Assembly (NCBI RefSeq): GCF_900187565.1
Contig: NZ_FYED01000008.1
Location: forward strand, 124,001-188,000
DNA length: 64,000 bases
Direction: 5' to 3'
Origin: Pseudomonas sp. Irchel 3A7
GTDB lineage: Bacteria; Pseudomonadota; Gammaproteobacteria; Pseudomonadales; Pseudomonadaceae
Below are positions 25,656-33,714 of this stretch, piece after piece (the first letter of the stretch is position 1; each line of letters starts with the position of its first letter). The notes beneath the pieces were generated by a model. That model was not told the DNA's origin. It was given only the letters and a program-made list of their open reading frames with translations, and searched no databases. The position numbers and the translations under genes were made by a program.

Positions 25656-27021
25656 TGACCAACTATGAATGCACCGGCCGACTGTGCCCTGTTGACTCCT
25701 ACGGCAAAGTCATCAACAAACAGGTGTTCACACTCGATGCGCTGGATAACATCAGATTGGTGATGACCTATTTTGACAACACCTCCAATCGGGCGACATA
25801 TCGTTATGACAATCCGGACAAGGTGCAACTGAGCATGGTCACCAACACTCATGCGGACTATCCATCGGTGATCGATCTGCTCTACAACCGGGACGGGCAA
25901 CTGATAAAGGACGAGAAGCAGCGTTCGCTCGATTACGATGCCCTTGGCCGGTTGATCAGTGTCAGCGTACCGTCGGGAGGGGCGTCGAAAAGCACCAACT
26001 ACATCTACACCCCCCTGGATAACATCGCTGGCAATGACGACGGCAGCGGACAGGCGCAGCGTTTTTACCAGGGCGATCAGTTGGCCAACCAGGTCAAGGG
26101 TACTGAAAGCCGCACGTTCATGTGGGGTGACAACACTGCGCTCGCTGAGCTCTGGGCAGGTGTTGTCCCAAAGTCTTGATGCTGGCCGGTGACTACAAGA
26201 ACACTGTGCAGAGTGAATTGAGCCAGGCGGGACGCAACGATGCCGCCTACACGGCCTATGGTCATCGTGGAGATGGTGCGCTGATGAGCAGTGCACTAGG
26301 CTACAACGGTGAAAGGCTTGAAGTGACAACCGGTGGTTACGCGCTGGGCAATGGTCATCGGTTTTATAGCCCGGTGTTGATGAAGTTTTACAGTCCAGAC
26401 GTCGAGAGCCCGTTTGCGAAAGGTGGACCTAATGCTTATGCATATTGTGAAGGGGACCCGATGAATTATGTGGATCCGACGGGACGTTCAATCCTCAAGA
26501 TTCTGACGCTATTAATGTATGCAGGCGACGACTATGTTGCTCAGACAGGTAAATTGGTGTCAAAAGCCGGGGGGGGAGCGAGACGCTTACCAAATGTCAC
26601 CGATGATCTGGCTGGTCTCCGTCCGTCCCGATCAATGGCAAAAACAAAAGCTGTCAGGGGCAGTCCCAACAGTTCCAACGGTCCGGTTATACCGAAGCCC
26701 GACTATTCGCTTTCCCCTCCGCCACAGGCAAAATCACTGACTTTGTCTCGGGAAGCCAGTAACGTTACTCATATCGCGCCTCAATCTTCTGATGAGGCAT
26801 TCCAACAGGCGTTGGCGCTTAAAAATAGAGCAAAAACCGCTCCGAAAACACCGAAAGGCTCAACGCCATCCACGAGTTCCAGGGGGGCAGGGTCGTCAGC
26901 ACGTCAGGGGGCGTCCAACACTCAACAGGCACCGCAAAAGGCCCCGCAGCAACAGAAACTAGATGACGAGTGGTTCAAAAAACAAAAAATAAAGGACATC
27001 AGGAAAGCCGACGGAAGATGA
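25655..27021 (+). pseudogene. Rhs-family protein, 5'-truncated and frameshifted
   Basis: Only the C-terminal Rhs region is left. Frame 1 (to the TGA at 26177) has YD-repeat features: FTLDALDNIRLVMTYFDN, SLDYDALGRLISVSVPS, RTFMWGDNTALAELW. Reading must then shift (a base missing near 26174) into LMLAGDYKNTVQSE, through the core end LGYNGERLEV, GHRFYSPVLMKFYSPD and NAYAYCEGDPMNYVDPTGR. The variable C-terminal domain (about 180 aa from SILKILTLLM) is Pro/Ser/Lys-rich and ends WFKKQKIKDIRKADGR; its toxin type is not recognisable. No immunity gene follows. The N-terminus was lost at the junction with the usher fragment. Confidence 0.8.
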
Positions 27022-27027
27022 GTCGTC

Positions 27028-27074
27028 GCTACCGTGTAACACGCCTTAAAACGCCCTGCGTATTACACGGTAGC
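27028..27074. terminator. Hairpin after the Rhs remnant
   Basis: GCTACCGTGTAA (27028-27039) and TTACACGGTAGC (27063-27074) pair perfectly over 12 bp and are followed by TTTT. A plausible terminator for the Rhs transcript. Confidence 0.7.
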
Positions 27075-27166
27075 TTTTAATCATTGGACTTTCTCAAAGA
27101 CCTCGCCAGCACTACAGTTGATCACCGAGTCTGTTCCTCTGCGCATTATTCTAATGTCGATCAGGC

Positions 27167-27451
27167 TCAAGGCAACTCAATCAACCCCAACTCCAACGCC
27201 TTGACCACGGCGCAGCCGCGAGAACTCACACCAAATTTCCGGCGGATATTGGAAAAGTGATAGTTCACACCCGCCTCGGTGCAGTTGAAGATCATGCCGA
27301 TTTCCCAGGATGACTTGCCGGCGGCGCTCCACTGCAGCACTTCCTTTTCCCTGGCGGTCAGTTTGATGGTCGTGGTTTGCTCCGGACCCTGATGTTGAAA
27401 ATGGGCCTGAGCCGGTGATGAATGCAATTGCGCTGATTGGGCACGGTACAT
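27167..27451 (-). CDS. LuxR/GerE-type regulator without a sensor domain
   Basis: 94 aa from ATG 27451, preceded by GGGAG. Residues ~30-92 are a GerE helix-turn-helix: KLTAREKEVLQWSAAGKSSW, EIGMIFNCTEAGVNYHFSNI, RRKFGVSSRGCAVVKALELG. This is the same style as quorum-sensing LuxR DNA-binding domains, but no autoinducer or receiver domain is present. A longer frame to 27610 exists but lacks a better start and would overlap the lux-box-like palindrome. That palindrome, with a TATAAG -10, lies correctly placed upstream, implying autoregulation. It is probably the regulator of the neighbouring accessory genes (inference). Confidence 0.82.
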   Translation of the reverse strand: MYRAQSAQLHSSPAQAHFQHQGPEQTTTIKLTAREKEVLQWSAAGKSSWEIGMIFNCTEAGVNYHFSNIRRKFGVSSRGCAVVKALELGLIELP

Positions 27452-27574
27452 ATTCGGTGTCTCCCATCTATCGACAATGATTGCGGGCTGCGCTCGATCG
27501 TCCTGCTCCACATCGGCAGGGGGGCGCGTGACTTTCCCTCGGCCGTCCGGGCAGGCGGCTGCAGGTTCGAATTC

Positions 27575-27580
27575 CTTATA
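27575..27580 (-). promoter_or_regulatory. Putative -10 hexamer of the LuxR-type gene
   Basis: TATAAG on the minus strand, exactly 21 bp after the lux-box-like element, matches TATAAT at 5 of 6 positions. It places transcription start near 27568 and leaves a leader of about 115 nt. Confidence 0.55.
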
Positions 27581-27601
27581 TCCCGAATGAAAATTTCTGG
27601 G

Positions 27602-27621
27602 ACCTGTCACAAATTACAGGT
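27602..27621 (-). promoter_or_regulatory. Lux-box-like palindrome upstream of the LuxR-type gene
   Basis: ACCTGT-N8-ACAGGT has fully symmetric outer hexamers and the same 20-bp layout as the classical Vibrio lux box. It is 150 bp from the regulator's ATG, with TATAAG spaced 21 bp downstream, as for an activator that overlaps the -35 position. Confidence 0.72.
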
Positions 27622-27788
27622 GACTGACCTGGATCTGTGTAAGCTGCTGAGTGCGTTGTCTTTTTCCCTCAAAAAAAAATGGACGCCTGTGAGCTGTCTC
27701 GGTTGAGCATCTATTTCAAACGCCATGCTGGCGCGTTTCCCGAATTGAGATAGGGTTGACTCAGGAACCCGCGCGAATGGAGAACGAC

Positions 27789-28976
27789 ATGCGCTACTCA
27801 GCCCTGACCCAACGAATCGCCGGTGACGGAGCAGCGGCCTGGCGGATTCATGATCGAGCGCTGGCGTTGCGTGAGCAGGGTGTCGACGTGTTGCTGTTGT
27901 CGATCGGCGATCCGGATTTCGATACGCCGCGGCCCATCATCCGGGCCGCCATCGACAGCCTGGTGGCCGGTGACACCCACTATCCTCCCGTACGCGGTAC
28001 CCACGGATTGCGCACCAGCATCGCCCGTCGACACACACAGCGCAGCGGCCAGGTGGTTGAGGCCGGGCATGTGATTGTGTTTCCCGGCGCCCAGTGTGCG
28101 GTGTACTCGGTTGCGCAATGCCTGCTCGACCCCGGCGATGAAGTGATTGTCGCCGAACCGATGTACGTCACGTATGAAGGCGTGTTCGGCGCCATCGGCG
28201 CGAAAGTGCTGCCGGTGGCAGTACGACCGGAGAAAGGCTTTCGGGTTGATCCCGAGGATGTCGCGGCCTTGATCACGGCGAAGACCCGCGCCGTTCTGCT
28301 CAACAGTCCCAACAATCCTTCCGGCGCGAGCTTGCCGCTATCGATCTGGAAAGCATTGGCGTCGTTGTGCATTCGTCACGACCTGTGGCTGATCAGCGAC
28401 GAGGTCTACAGCGATTTGTTGTACGAGGGCGAACACATCAGCCCTGCCAGCCTGCCGGGCATGGCCGAACGCACCGTGACGATCAACAGTTTGTCCAAAT
28501 CCCACGCCATGAGCGGCTGGCGGGTGGGCTGGATGATCGGGCCGCCACCCTTGGCCGATCACTTGGAGCATCTGTCGTTGTGCATGCTGTTCGGGATTCC
28601 CGAGTTCATTCAAAACGCCGCGCAACTGGCGCTGGATGAAGATTTGCCTGAGGTGGCGTTGATGCGCGAAGAGTATCGCCGGCGGCGTGACCTGGTGTGT
28701 GCAAGTCTCAACCATTGTCCGGGCATCCGTGCCATTCAACCGGATGGCGGCATGTTCGTGATGGTCGATGTGCGCCCGACCGGATTGTCGGCCCAGCACT
28801 TCGCCGAGCGGCTGCTGGAAGGCTATGGCGTGTCGGTGCTGGCCGGTGAGGCCTTCGGGCCAAGCGCGGCGGGGCATATTCGCATCGGGTTGGTGGTGGA
28901 CCGACCGAAACTGGCGGATGCCTGTCGGCGGATAGCATTGTGTGCGATGGACCTTCTGGAAGCTCGCCGGGCCTGA
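27789..28976 (+). CDS. aruH: Arginine:pyruvate transaminase
   Basis: 395 aa, fold-type I PLP aminotransferase. The N-terminus MRYSALTQRIAGDGAAAWRI, LSIGDPDFDTP, NSPNNPSGASLP, the PLP-lysine segment TINSLSKSHAMSGWRVGW and the C-terminal DGGMFVMVDVRPTGLSAQ agree closely with my recollection of P. aeruginosa AruH. It starts the arginine transaminase pathway by making 2-ketoarginine and alanine. ATG 27789 follows GGAGAA. The usual partner aruI (2-ketoarginine decarboxylase) is not next to it; a REPIN array follows instead. If not AruH, it is a close aspartate-aminotransferase-like relative. Confidence 0.83.
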   Translation: MRYSALTQRIAGDGAAAWRIHDRALALREQGVDVLLLSIGDPDFDTPRPIIRAAIDSLVAGDTHYPPVRGTHGLRTSIARRHTQRSGQVVEAGHVIVFPGAQCAVYSVAQCLLDPGDEVIVAEPMYVTYEGVFGAIGAKVLPVAVRPEKGFRVDPEDVAALITAKTRAVLLNSPNNPSGASLPLSIWKALASLCIRHDLWLISDEVYSDLLYEGEHISPASLPGMAERTVTINSLSKSHAMSGWRVGWMIGPPPLADHLEHLSLCMLFGIPEFIQNAAQLALDEDLPEVALMREEYRRRRDLVCASLNHCPGIRAIQPDGGMFVMVDVRPTGLSAQHFAERLLEGYGVSVLAGEAFGPSAAGHIRIGLVVDRPKLADACRRIALCAMDLLEARRA

Positions 28977-28997
28977 AAGTTGTGCGTTGCCTGTGCC

Positions 28998-29392
28998 GGC
29001 CTCTTCGCGAGCAGGCTCGCTCCCACGGGGGATTGGCGTGGTTCATGGCATTTGTGCCCCGCCACCGTCCACTGTGGGAGCGAGCCTGCTCGCGAAGGCG
29101 GTGGGTCAGTCAGCAGGGATGTTGGATGTGACGGCCTCTTCGCGAGCAGGCTCGCTCCCACAGTGGGTTTGTGGTGTTGATAGATCTGCTGACTGGCTTG
29201 GGTGTGTGTTGCCTGTGCCGGCCTCTTCGCGAGCAGGCTCGCTCCCACAGTGGGTTTGTGGTGTTGATAGATCTGCTGTCTGGCTTGGGGGTGTGTTGCC
29301 TGTGCCGGCTTCTTCGCGAGCAGGCTCGCTCCCACAGTGGATTTGTTAACGCCGCAGATCAAATGTGGGAGCGAGCCTGCTCGCGAAAGCGG
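28998..29392. repeat. REPIN array with 135-bp and 87-bp units
   Basis: 28998-29160 carries the same 135-bp unit as the array at 19236, in reverse orientation, including the linker GGTTCATGGCATTTGTGCC. From 29163 the unit changes: GTGGGTTTGTGGTGTTGATAG begins at 29163 and 29250, an 87-bp period made of one REP half plus a different linker. A final REP pair closes at about 29392, just before the kguD stop. Confidence 0.9.
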
Positions 29393-29412
29393 CCTGACAA
29401 GCAAAGAGATGC

Positions 29413-30390
29413 TCAAGCCTTCCAGGCCCTGTCATTCACCAAATTCCCTGGTCGCTCCCCCGACAGCGCCGCCAACAAATTGTCCACGGCACACCGGGCC
29501 ATGGCTTCCCGCGTCTCATGGGTCGCCGAACCGATGTGCGGTGTCGCCACGACGTTCTCCAACTGCAACAACGGCGAATCGGGATTCAACGGTTCACGCT
29601 CAAACACATCCAGCCCGGCCGCCCGAATCTGCCCCGAGCGCAACGCCTCGATCAGCGCCGCTTCATCCACCACCTTGCCCCGTGAAATATTGATGAAGAT
29701 CGTCTCCGGCCGCATCTGAGCAAACTGCTGCGCGCCAATCAAGCCTTCGGTTTCAGCGGTCAGCGGCAAGGTAAGGCACACGAAATCCGCCTGCTGCAAC
29801 AATGCCGGCAAGCTGCGGTACTGCGCGTTGAATCGCTGTTCCACCGCCGGTTTCGGCGAATGACTGTGATAGATCACCGGCATGCCGAACCCGAAATGAC
29901 CGCGCTGGGCCAAGGCTTCACCGATCCGCCCCATGCCGATGATGCCCAGGGTCTTGCCGTGCACATCGGTGCCAAAGTGCACGGGACCGATGTTGCGCTG
30001 CCAGTGGCCGGCGCGAACCAGGTTCGCCAGCTCCACCACGCGCCGGGCGGTGGCCAGGATCAGGGCGAAGCCGGTGTCGGCGGTGGTTTCGGTGAGTACG
30101 TCCGGGGTGTTGGTGAGCAGGATGCGCCGCTCGGTCAGGTAGTCGATGTCGTAGTTGTCGACGCCCACCGAGACGCTGGCGATGGCTTCAAGCTTCGGTG
30201 CCAGGTCCAGTAATTGCGCGTCCAGTTTCAGACTGGCGCCGAGCAGGCCTTGGGCATGGGGCAGGGCGGCGCGCAATCGGTTCAAGCCATCGGCATCAAG
30301 GCTGTCGATCAGCGTCACCTCGGCCTGTTCCTGAAGACGGGCCATCAGCGACGGCGAGAGTTTCTTGTACAGCACAACCTGCTTTTTCAT
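29413..30390 (-). CDS. kguD: 2-ketogluconate-6-phosphate reductase
   Basis: 325 aa, D-2-hydroxyacid dehydrogenase family. The NAD(P) motif is GKTLGIIGMGRIGEALAQRG. The catalytic residues sit in INISRGKVVDEAAL (Arg), LDVFEREPLNPDSPL (Glu) and ATPHIGSATHETREAM (His). As last gene of the kgu operon it should reduce 2-keto-6-phosphogluconate to 6-phosphogluconate, feeding the Entner-Doudoroff route. It follows kguT by 21 bp. Alone it could be called a glyoxylate/hydroxypyruvate reductase; operon context decides. Confidence 0.9.
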   Translation of the reverse strand: MKKQVVLYKKLSPSLMARLQEQAEVTLIDSLDADGLNRLRAALPHAQGLLGASLKLDAQLLDLAPKLEAIASVSVGVDNYDIDYLTERRILLTNTPDVLTETTADTGFALILATARRVVELANLVRAGHWQRNIGPVHFGTDVHGKTLGIIGMGRIGEALAQRGHFGFGMPVIYHSHSPKPAVEQRFNAQYRSLPALLQQADFVCLTLPLTAETEGLIGAQQFAQMRPETIFINISRGKVVDEAALIEALRSGQIRAAGLDVFEREPLNPDSPLLQLENVVATPHIGSATHETREAMARCAVDNLLAALSGERPGNLVNDRAWKA

Positions 30391-30411
30391 CGTCAGTTTC
30401 TCTACTTCAAT

Positions 30412-31704
30412 TCAGGAGTGGGCAGGGCGGGTCACAGTAACCGGGGGCCGTTCGCGGTCACTGGCGCCGGGCTTGAGGACAATCGTCAGCACCACCGAGA
30501 GCATCAACGCACCGCTCATCAACAGGTACGAGGCGCCGGGCGAACCGGTGGAGCTGTTGAGGTAGCCGACCAGATAGGAACCGCCAAACGAACCGAGGGC
30601 GCCCATGCTGTTGATCAGCGCCATGGCGCCACCGGCGACGTTGGCCGGGAGGATCTCCGGGATGATCGCGAAGAATGGCCCGTAAGGCGCGTACATGCAG
30701 GCACCGGCGATCACCAGCAGGGTGTAGGACCACCAGAAGTGTTCGGCGCCCAGGGCGTAGGAGCCGTAGAAGGCAATCGAGGCGATCAGCAGCGGCGGCC
30801 AGACGAAGCGTTTGCGCTTCTGCAACTTGTCCGAGCCCCAGGACACCAGCAACATGCCGATCACCGCCGCCAGATACGGCAGCGCCGAGAGCCAGCCGGC
30901 TTCGACCATGTCCATCTGCGCACCGGCCTTGAGGATCGACGGCAGCCACAACACGAAGCCATAGACACCGATGCTCCAGCAGAAAAACTGCAGGGCCAGG
31001 ATGATCACTTTCGGCGAACGGAAGGCTTCGGCGTAGTTCTTCACCGCCTTGATGCCCACCTGTTCGGCGGCGAGGGCGCTTTCCAGGTCGTGTTTTTCCT
31101 GGTCGTTGAGCCACTTGGCCTGGGCTGGACGATCATCCGCCAGCTTCCACCAGATGAACGCCCAGAGCACCGCCGGCAAACCTTCGATGATGAACATCCA
31201 GCGCCAGCTGTAGTGCTGCACCAGATAGCCCGAGACCACCGACATCCAGAGCATGGTCACCGGGTTGCCGAGGATCAGGAAGGTGTTGGCCCGGGAGCGT
31301 TCGGCGCGGGTGAACCAGTGGCACAGGTAAATCAGCATCGCCGGCATCACCGCGGCCTCGACCACGCCGAGCATGAAGCGGATGACGATCAGCCAGTAGG
31401 CGTTGGAGACGATGCCGGTCAGGGTCGCCAGGCTGCCCCAGAGGATCAGGCTGACGAAAATCAGCTTCTTCACGCTGTGCTTTTGCGCGTAGATCGCCCC
31501 CGGCACCTGGAAGAAAAAGTAGCCGAGGAAGAACAGCGCGCCGAGCATCGATGACAGGCCCGGGGTGATCATCAGGTCGGCGGCCATGCCGGACGCGGCG
31601 GCGAAGCCGTAGTTGGCGCGGTCCAGGTACGCCAGGCTGTAGGTGATGAACACGATGGGCATGATGTACCACCAGCGGCGGGTGGCGAGGGTTGCGGTTT
31701 TCAT
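30412..31704 (-). CDS. kguT: 2-ketogluconate transporter (MFS)
   Basis: 430 aa with 12 membrane helices, ACS-type MFS. IMPIVFITYSLAYLDRANYG is the family signature in helix 1, and MALINSMGALGSFGGSYLVG lies late in the protein. It takes up 2-ketogluconate formed in the periplasm by gluconate dehydrogenase. Third gene of kguEKTD; 47 bp after kguK. The ATG follows AGGAGCACC. Confidence 0.92.
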   Translation of the reverse strand: MKTATLATRRWWYIMPIVFITYSLAYLDRANYGFAAASGMAADLMITPGLSSMLGALFFLGYFFFQVPGAIYAQKHSVKKLIFVSLILWGSLATLTGIVSNAYWLIVIRFMLGVVEAAVMPAMLIYLCHWFTRAERSRANTFLILGNPVTMLWMSVVSGYLVQHYSWRWMFIIEGLPAVLWAFIWWKLADDRPAQAKWLNDQEKHDLESALAAEQVGIKAVKNYAEAFRSPKVIILALQFFCWSIGVYGFVLWLPSILKAGAQMDMVEAGWLSALPYLAAVIGMLLVSWGSDKLQKRKRFVWPPLLIASIAFYGSYALGAEHFWWSYTLLVIAGACMYAPYGPFFAIIPEILPANVAGGAMALINSMGALGSFGGSYLVGYLNSSTGSPGASYLLMSGALMLSVVLTIVLKPGASDRERPPVTVTRPAHS

Positions 31705-31751
31705 CAGTGGTGCTCCTGAGCTTGTTGTTTTTGTCGCAGCAGGTAACGGTT

Positions 31752-32786
31752 CTATATCTTCAGTGGCTGTTCTGGCCTCTTCGCGAGCAGGCTCGCTCCC
31801 ACAGGTACGGTGTTGTCTTTGTGGGAGCGAGCCTGCTCGCGAATGGCGGCTTCAAATTCGGCTGACATCTCGGACCGGGTCGGCAACCCCTCCATATCCC
31901 CCCGGCTCTGCACCGCCCGGCTGCCCACCCAGTTGGCGCGCTTCACAGCGTCGGCCATGCTGTGGTTTTCCAGCAGCGCGCTGATTATGCCCACGGCAAA
32001 ACCATCGCCGGCACCGACGGTGTCGACCACCGTTTCCACCGGTACGCCGGCGACGAAGCCTTCGTCCAGATGCGTGCGGTAATAAGCGCCGTGCGGGCCG
32101 AGCTTGATCGCCACCGCTTCAACACCTTGGTCAAGGTAGAACGCGGCAATGTCGGCCGGGTCTTCGAAGCCGGTCAGCAAACGACCTTCGCTCAAGCCCG
32201 GCAGCACCCAGTGGGCGAGGGCGGCGAGGCGGTTGATTTCGGTGATCATCTGTTGCGTACTGGCCCATAGGCTCGGGCGCAGGTTGGGGTCGAAGGACAC
32301 GCTGCGCCCGGCGTCGCGCATACGGGTCATCAGCTCGAAGGACATTTCCCGCGCGCTGGCGGACAGCGCCGCAGGAATGCCGGTGGCGTGCAGGTGCCGC
32401 GCCTTGAGCAATTCGGGAACGATGGCGTGCGGCGACAAATGACTCGCCGCCGAACCACGCCGGAAGTACTCGACCCTGGGATCGTCGCCGTCGTCGGTGC
32501 GCGACTTGAGTTGAAAGCCGGTGGAGTGCGCGCTGTCGGTCACGACATTGCTGCAGTCCAGGCCCTCTCTTTGCAGCGTATCGACCACGAACCGCCCCAG
32601 TGAATCGTCACCGACCCGGCTCAACCACGCCACCTTGAAACCCAGGCGCGACAGGCCTATGGCGACGTTGCTGTCGGCCCCGGCTATGCGCTTGTGGAAG
32701 TGCTCGACCTCGGCCAGGTCGCCGTTCTGATCGGCGACGAACATCGCCATGGTTTCGCCGAACGACAGAATATCGATCTCAGACAT
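31752..32786 (-). CDS. kguK: 2-ketogluconokinase with a REPIN-encoded C-terminal tail
   Basis: 344 aa PfkB-family kinase phosphorylating 2-ketogluconate at O6. [20 protein letters not shown] starts it. The C-terminal PfkB signature [20 protein letters not shown] carries the catalytic Asp in GAGD. The start overlaps the kguE stop by 8 bp (ATGTCTGA). The last 29 residues ([20 protein letters not shown], then KRPEQPLKI) are translated from the REPIN at 31774-31844. Removing them leaves ~315 residues, which I recall as the usual family length. The native stop appears to have been replaced by the repeat. Confidence 0.92.
   Translation of the reverse strand: MSEIDILSFGETMAMFVADQNGDLAEVEHFHKRIAGADSNVAIGLSRLGFKVAWLSRVGDDSLGRFVVDTLQREGLDCSNVVTDSAHSTGFQLKSRTDDGDDPRVEYFRRGSAASHLSPHAIVPELLKARHLHATGIPAALSASAREMSFELMTRMRDAGRSVSFDPNLRPSLWASTQQMITEINRLAALAHWVLPGLSEGRLLTGFEDPADIAAFYLDQGVEAVAIKLGPHGAYYRTHLDEGFVAGVPVETVVDTVGAGDGFAVGIISALLENHSMADAVKRANWVGSRAVQSRGDMEGLPTRSEMSAEFEAAIREQARSHKDNTVPVGASLLAKRPEQPLKI
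31774..31844. repeat. REPIN inside the 3' end of kguK
   Basis: Short-spacer class I pair (GGCCTCTTCGCGAGCAGGCT and complement with about 20 bp between the arms). It is read in frame as the C-terminus of KguK, and the stop TAG comes after it. Confidence 0.88.
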
Positions 32787-33561
32787 GGACGCTCTCCAGC
32801 TGCGGCTGACCGAGGCGGGCGAGGACCGCGACATGCTCGGTGGTGAGCTGCACCAGGTCGTCGCCTTGCAGCGGATATTCCGCAGCCCGCATCACGTCTT
32901 GTGTCATGTGCCGCAGCAGTTGTTCCCACAGATGCAGGTCGCTGGCAGCCGGGGGTATGGCAACCAGTTTGCCGTCGGCCCGCCGTGACACGGCCTTGCA
33001 ATGCACATAGCCGACGTGACGACCGAGCAGCCGCGCGGCGCTGGCGGCGGACTGATCCTGCCAGTGCCAGTTACCGATATCGAAGGTCATTTTGATGGGC
33101 AGCTTGTGCTGCTCGACTTCAGTGAAAAAACGCTGGAAAGGTTCGATGCGGCCGCCGTGCAGGGTCTGGTCGTTTTCCACCAGCAACTGCACCGGGCTTT
33201 GCCCCAGGATGCGGGCCAGGATTTGCAGGTCGTTGTTGTCGGTGAAGTAGCCCAGCGACACTTTCAGCCATTTGGCGCCGAAGGCTTGGGCGCGTTTCAG
33301 GGCGCTGATCAGTTCGGGGTTGGGCTTCGACTGGCCGGCCAGCCACAGCTCCATGGGCGAGGAATACACGCTTTCCAGCCCTTGGGTACGAGTAGCCTCG
33401 GACAGTTGTGCGGGGTCTTCATCGGTGAGTAATTCTTCGCGCCATTCGATGCGATTGGCGCCGGCGGCGGCCAGTATTTCGATGAAACTGCCCTGGCCAC
33501 GCTGGCGTACCAGATCGGCGCCGTAGCTGGAGAGGCTGATGGAGACGGCGGGTTTGTTCAT
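32779..33561 (-). CDS. kguE: KguE, sugar-phosphate isomerase/epimerase-like TIM barrel
   Basis: 260 aa, xylose-isomerase-like TIM barrel (AP endonuclease 2 family). [20 protein letters not shown] starts it, with [34 protein letters not shown] and [11 protein letters not shown] holding the likely metal ligands (Glu, Asp, His). First gene of the kgu operon; its exact reaction in 2-ketogluconate use is still unclear in the literature I know. ATG 33561 follows AGAGG. A PtxS operator lies 15-28 bp upstream of the start, so repression acts directly here. Confidence 0.9.
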   Translation of the reverse strand: MNKPAVSISLSSYGADLVRQRGQGSFIEILAAAGANRIEWREELLTDEDPAQLSEATRTQGLESVYSSPMELWLAGQSKPNPELISALKRAQAFGAKWLKVSLGYFTDNNDLQILARILGQSPVQLLVENDQTLHGGRIEPFQRFFTEVEQHKLPIKMTFDIGNWHWQDQSAASAARLLGRHVGYVHCKAVSRRADGKLVAIPPAASDLHLWEQLLRHMTQDVMRAAEYPLQGDDLVQLTTEHVAVLARLGQPQLESVHV

Positions 33562-33575
33562 TGTTTTTCTACCTC

Positions 33576-33589
33576 TGAAACCGGTTTCA
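33576..33589. promoter_or_regulatory. ptxS box: PtxS operator upstream of kguE
   Basis: TGAAACCGGTTTCA, a perfect 14-bp palindrome identical to the PtxS recognition sequence known from P. aeruginosa and P. putida. It ends 15 bp before the kguE ATG. Confidence 0.95.
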
Positions 33590-33622
33590 TTTTTGTTCAA
33601 AAAAATAGGTGTTGTTCTTTCG

Positions 33623-33708
33623 GGCCTCTTCGCGAGCAGGCTCGCTCCCACAGTGGATCTGTGAACACAGGACCTCATGTGGGAGCGAGCCTGCTCGCGA
33701 AGAGGCCG
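33623..33708. repeat. REPIN between ptxS and kguE
   Basis: Class I pair beginning GGCCTCTTCGCGAGCAGGCT. It ends 7 bp from the ptxS stop and 34 bp upstream of the kguE operator. Confidence 0.87.
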
Positions 33709-33714
33709 GAACAA

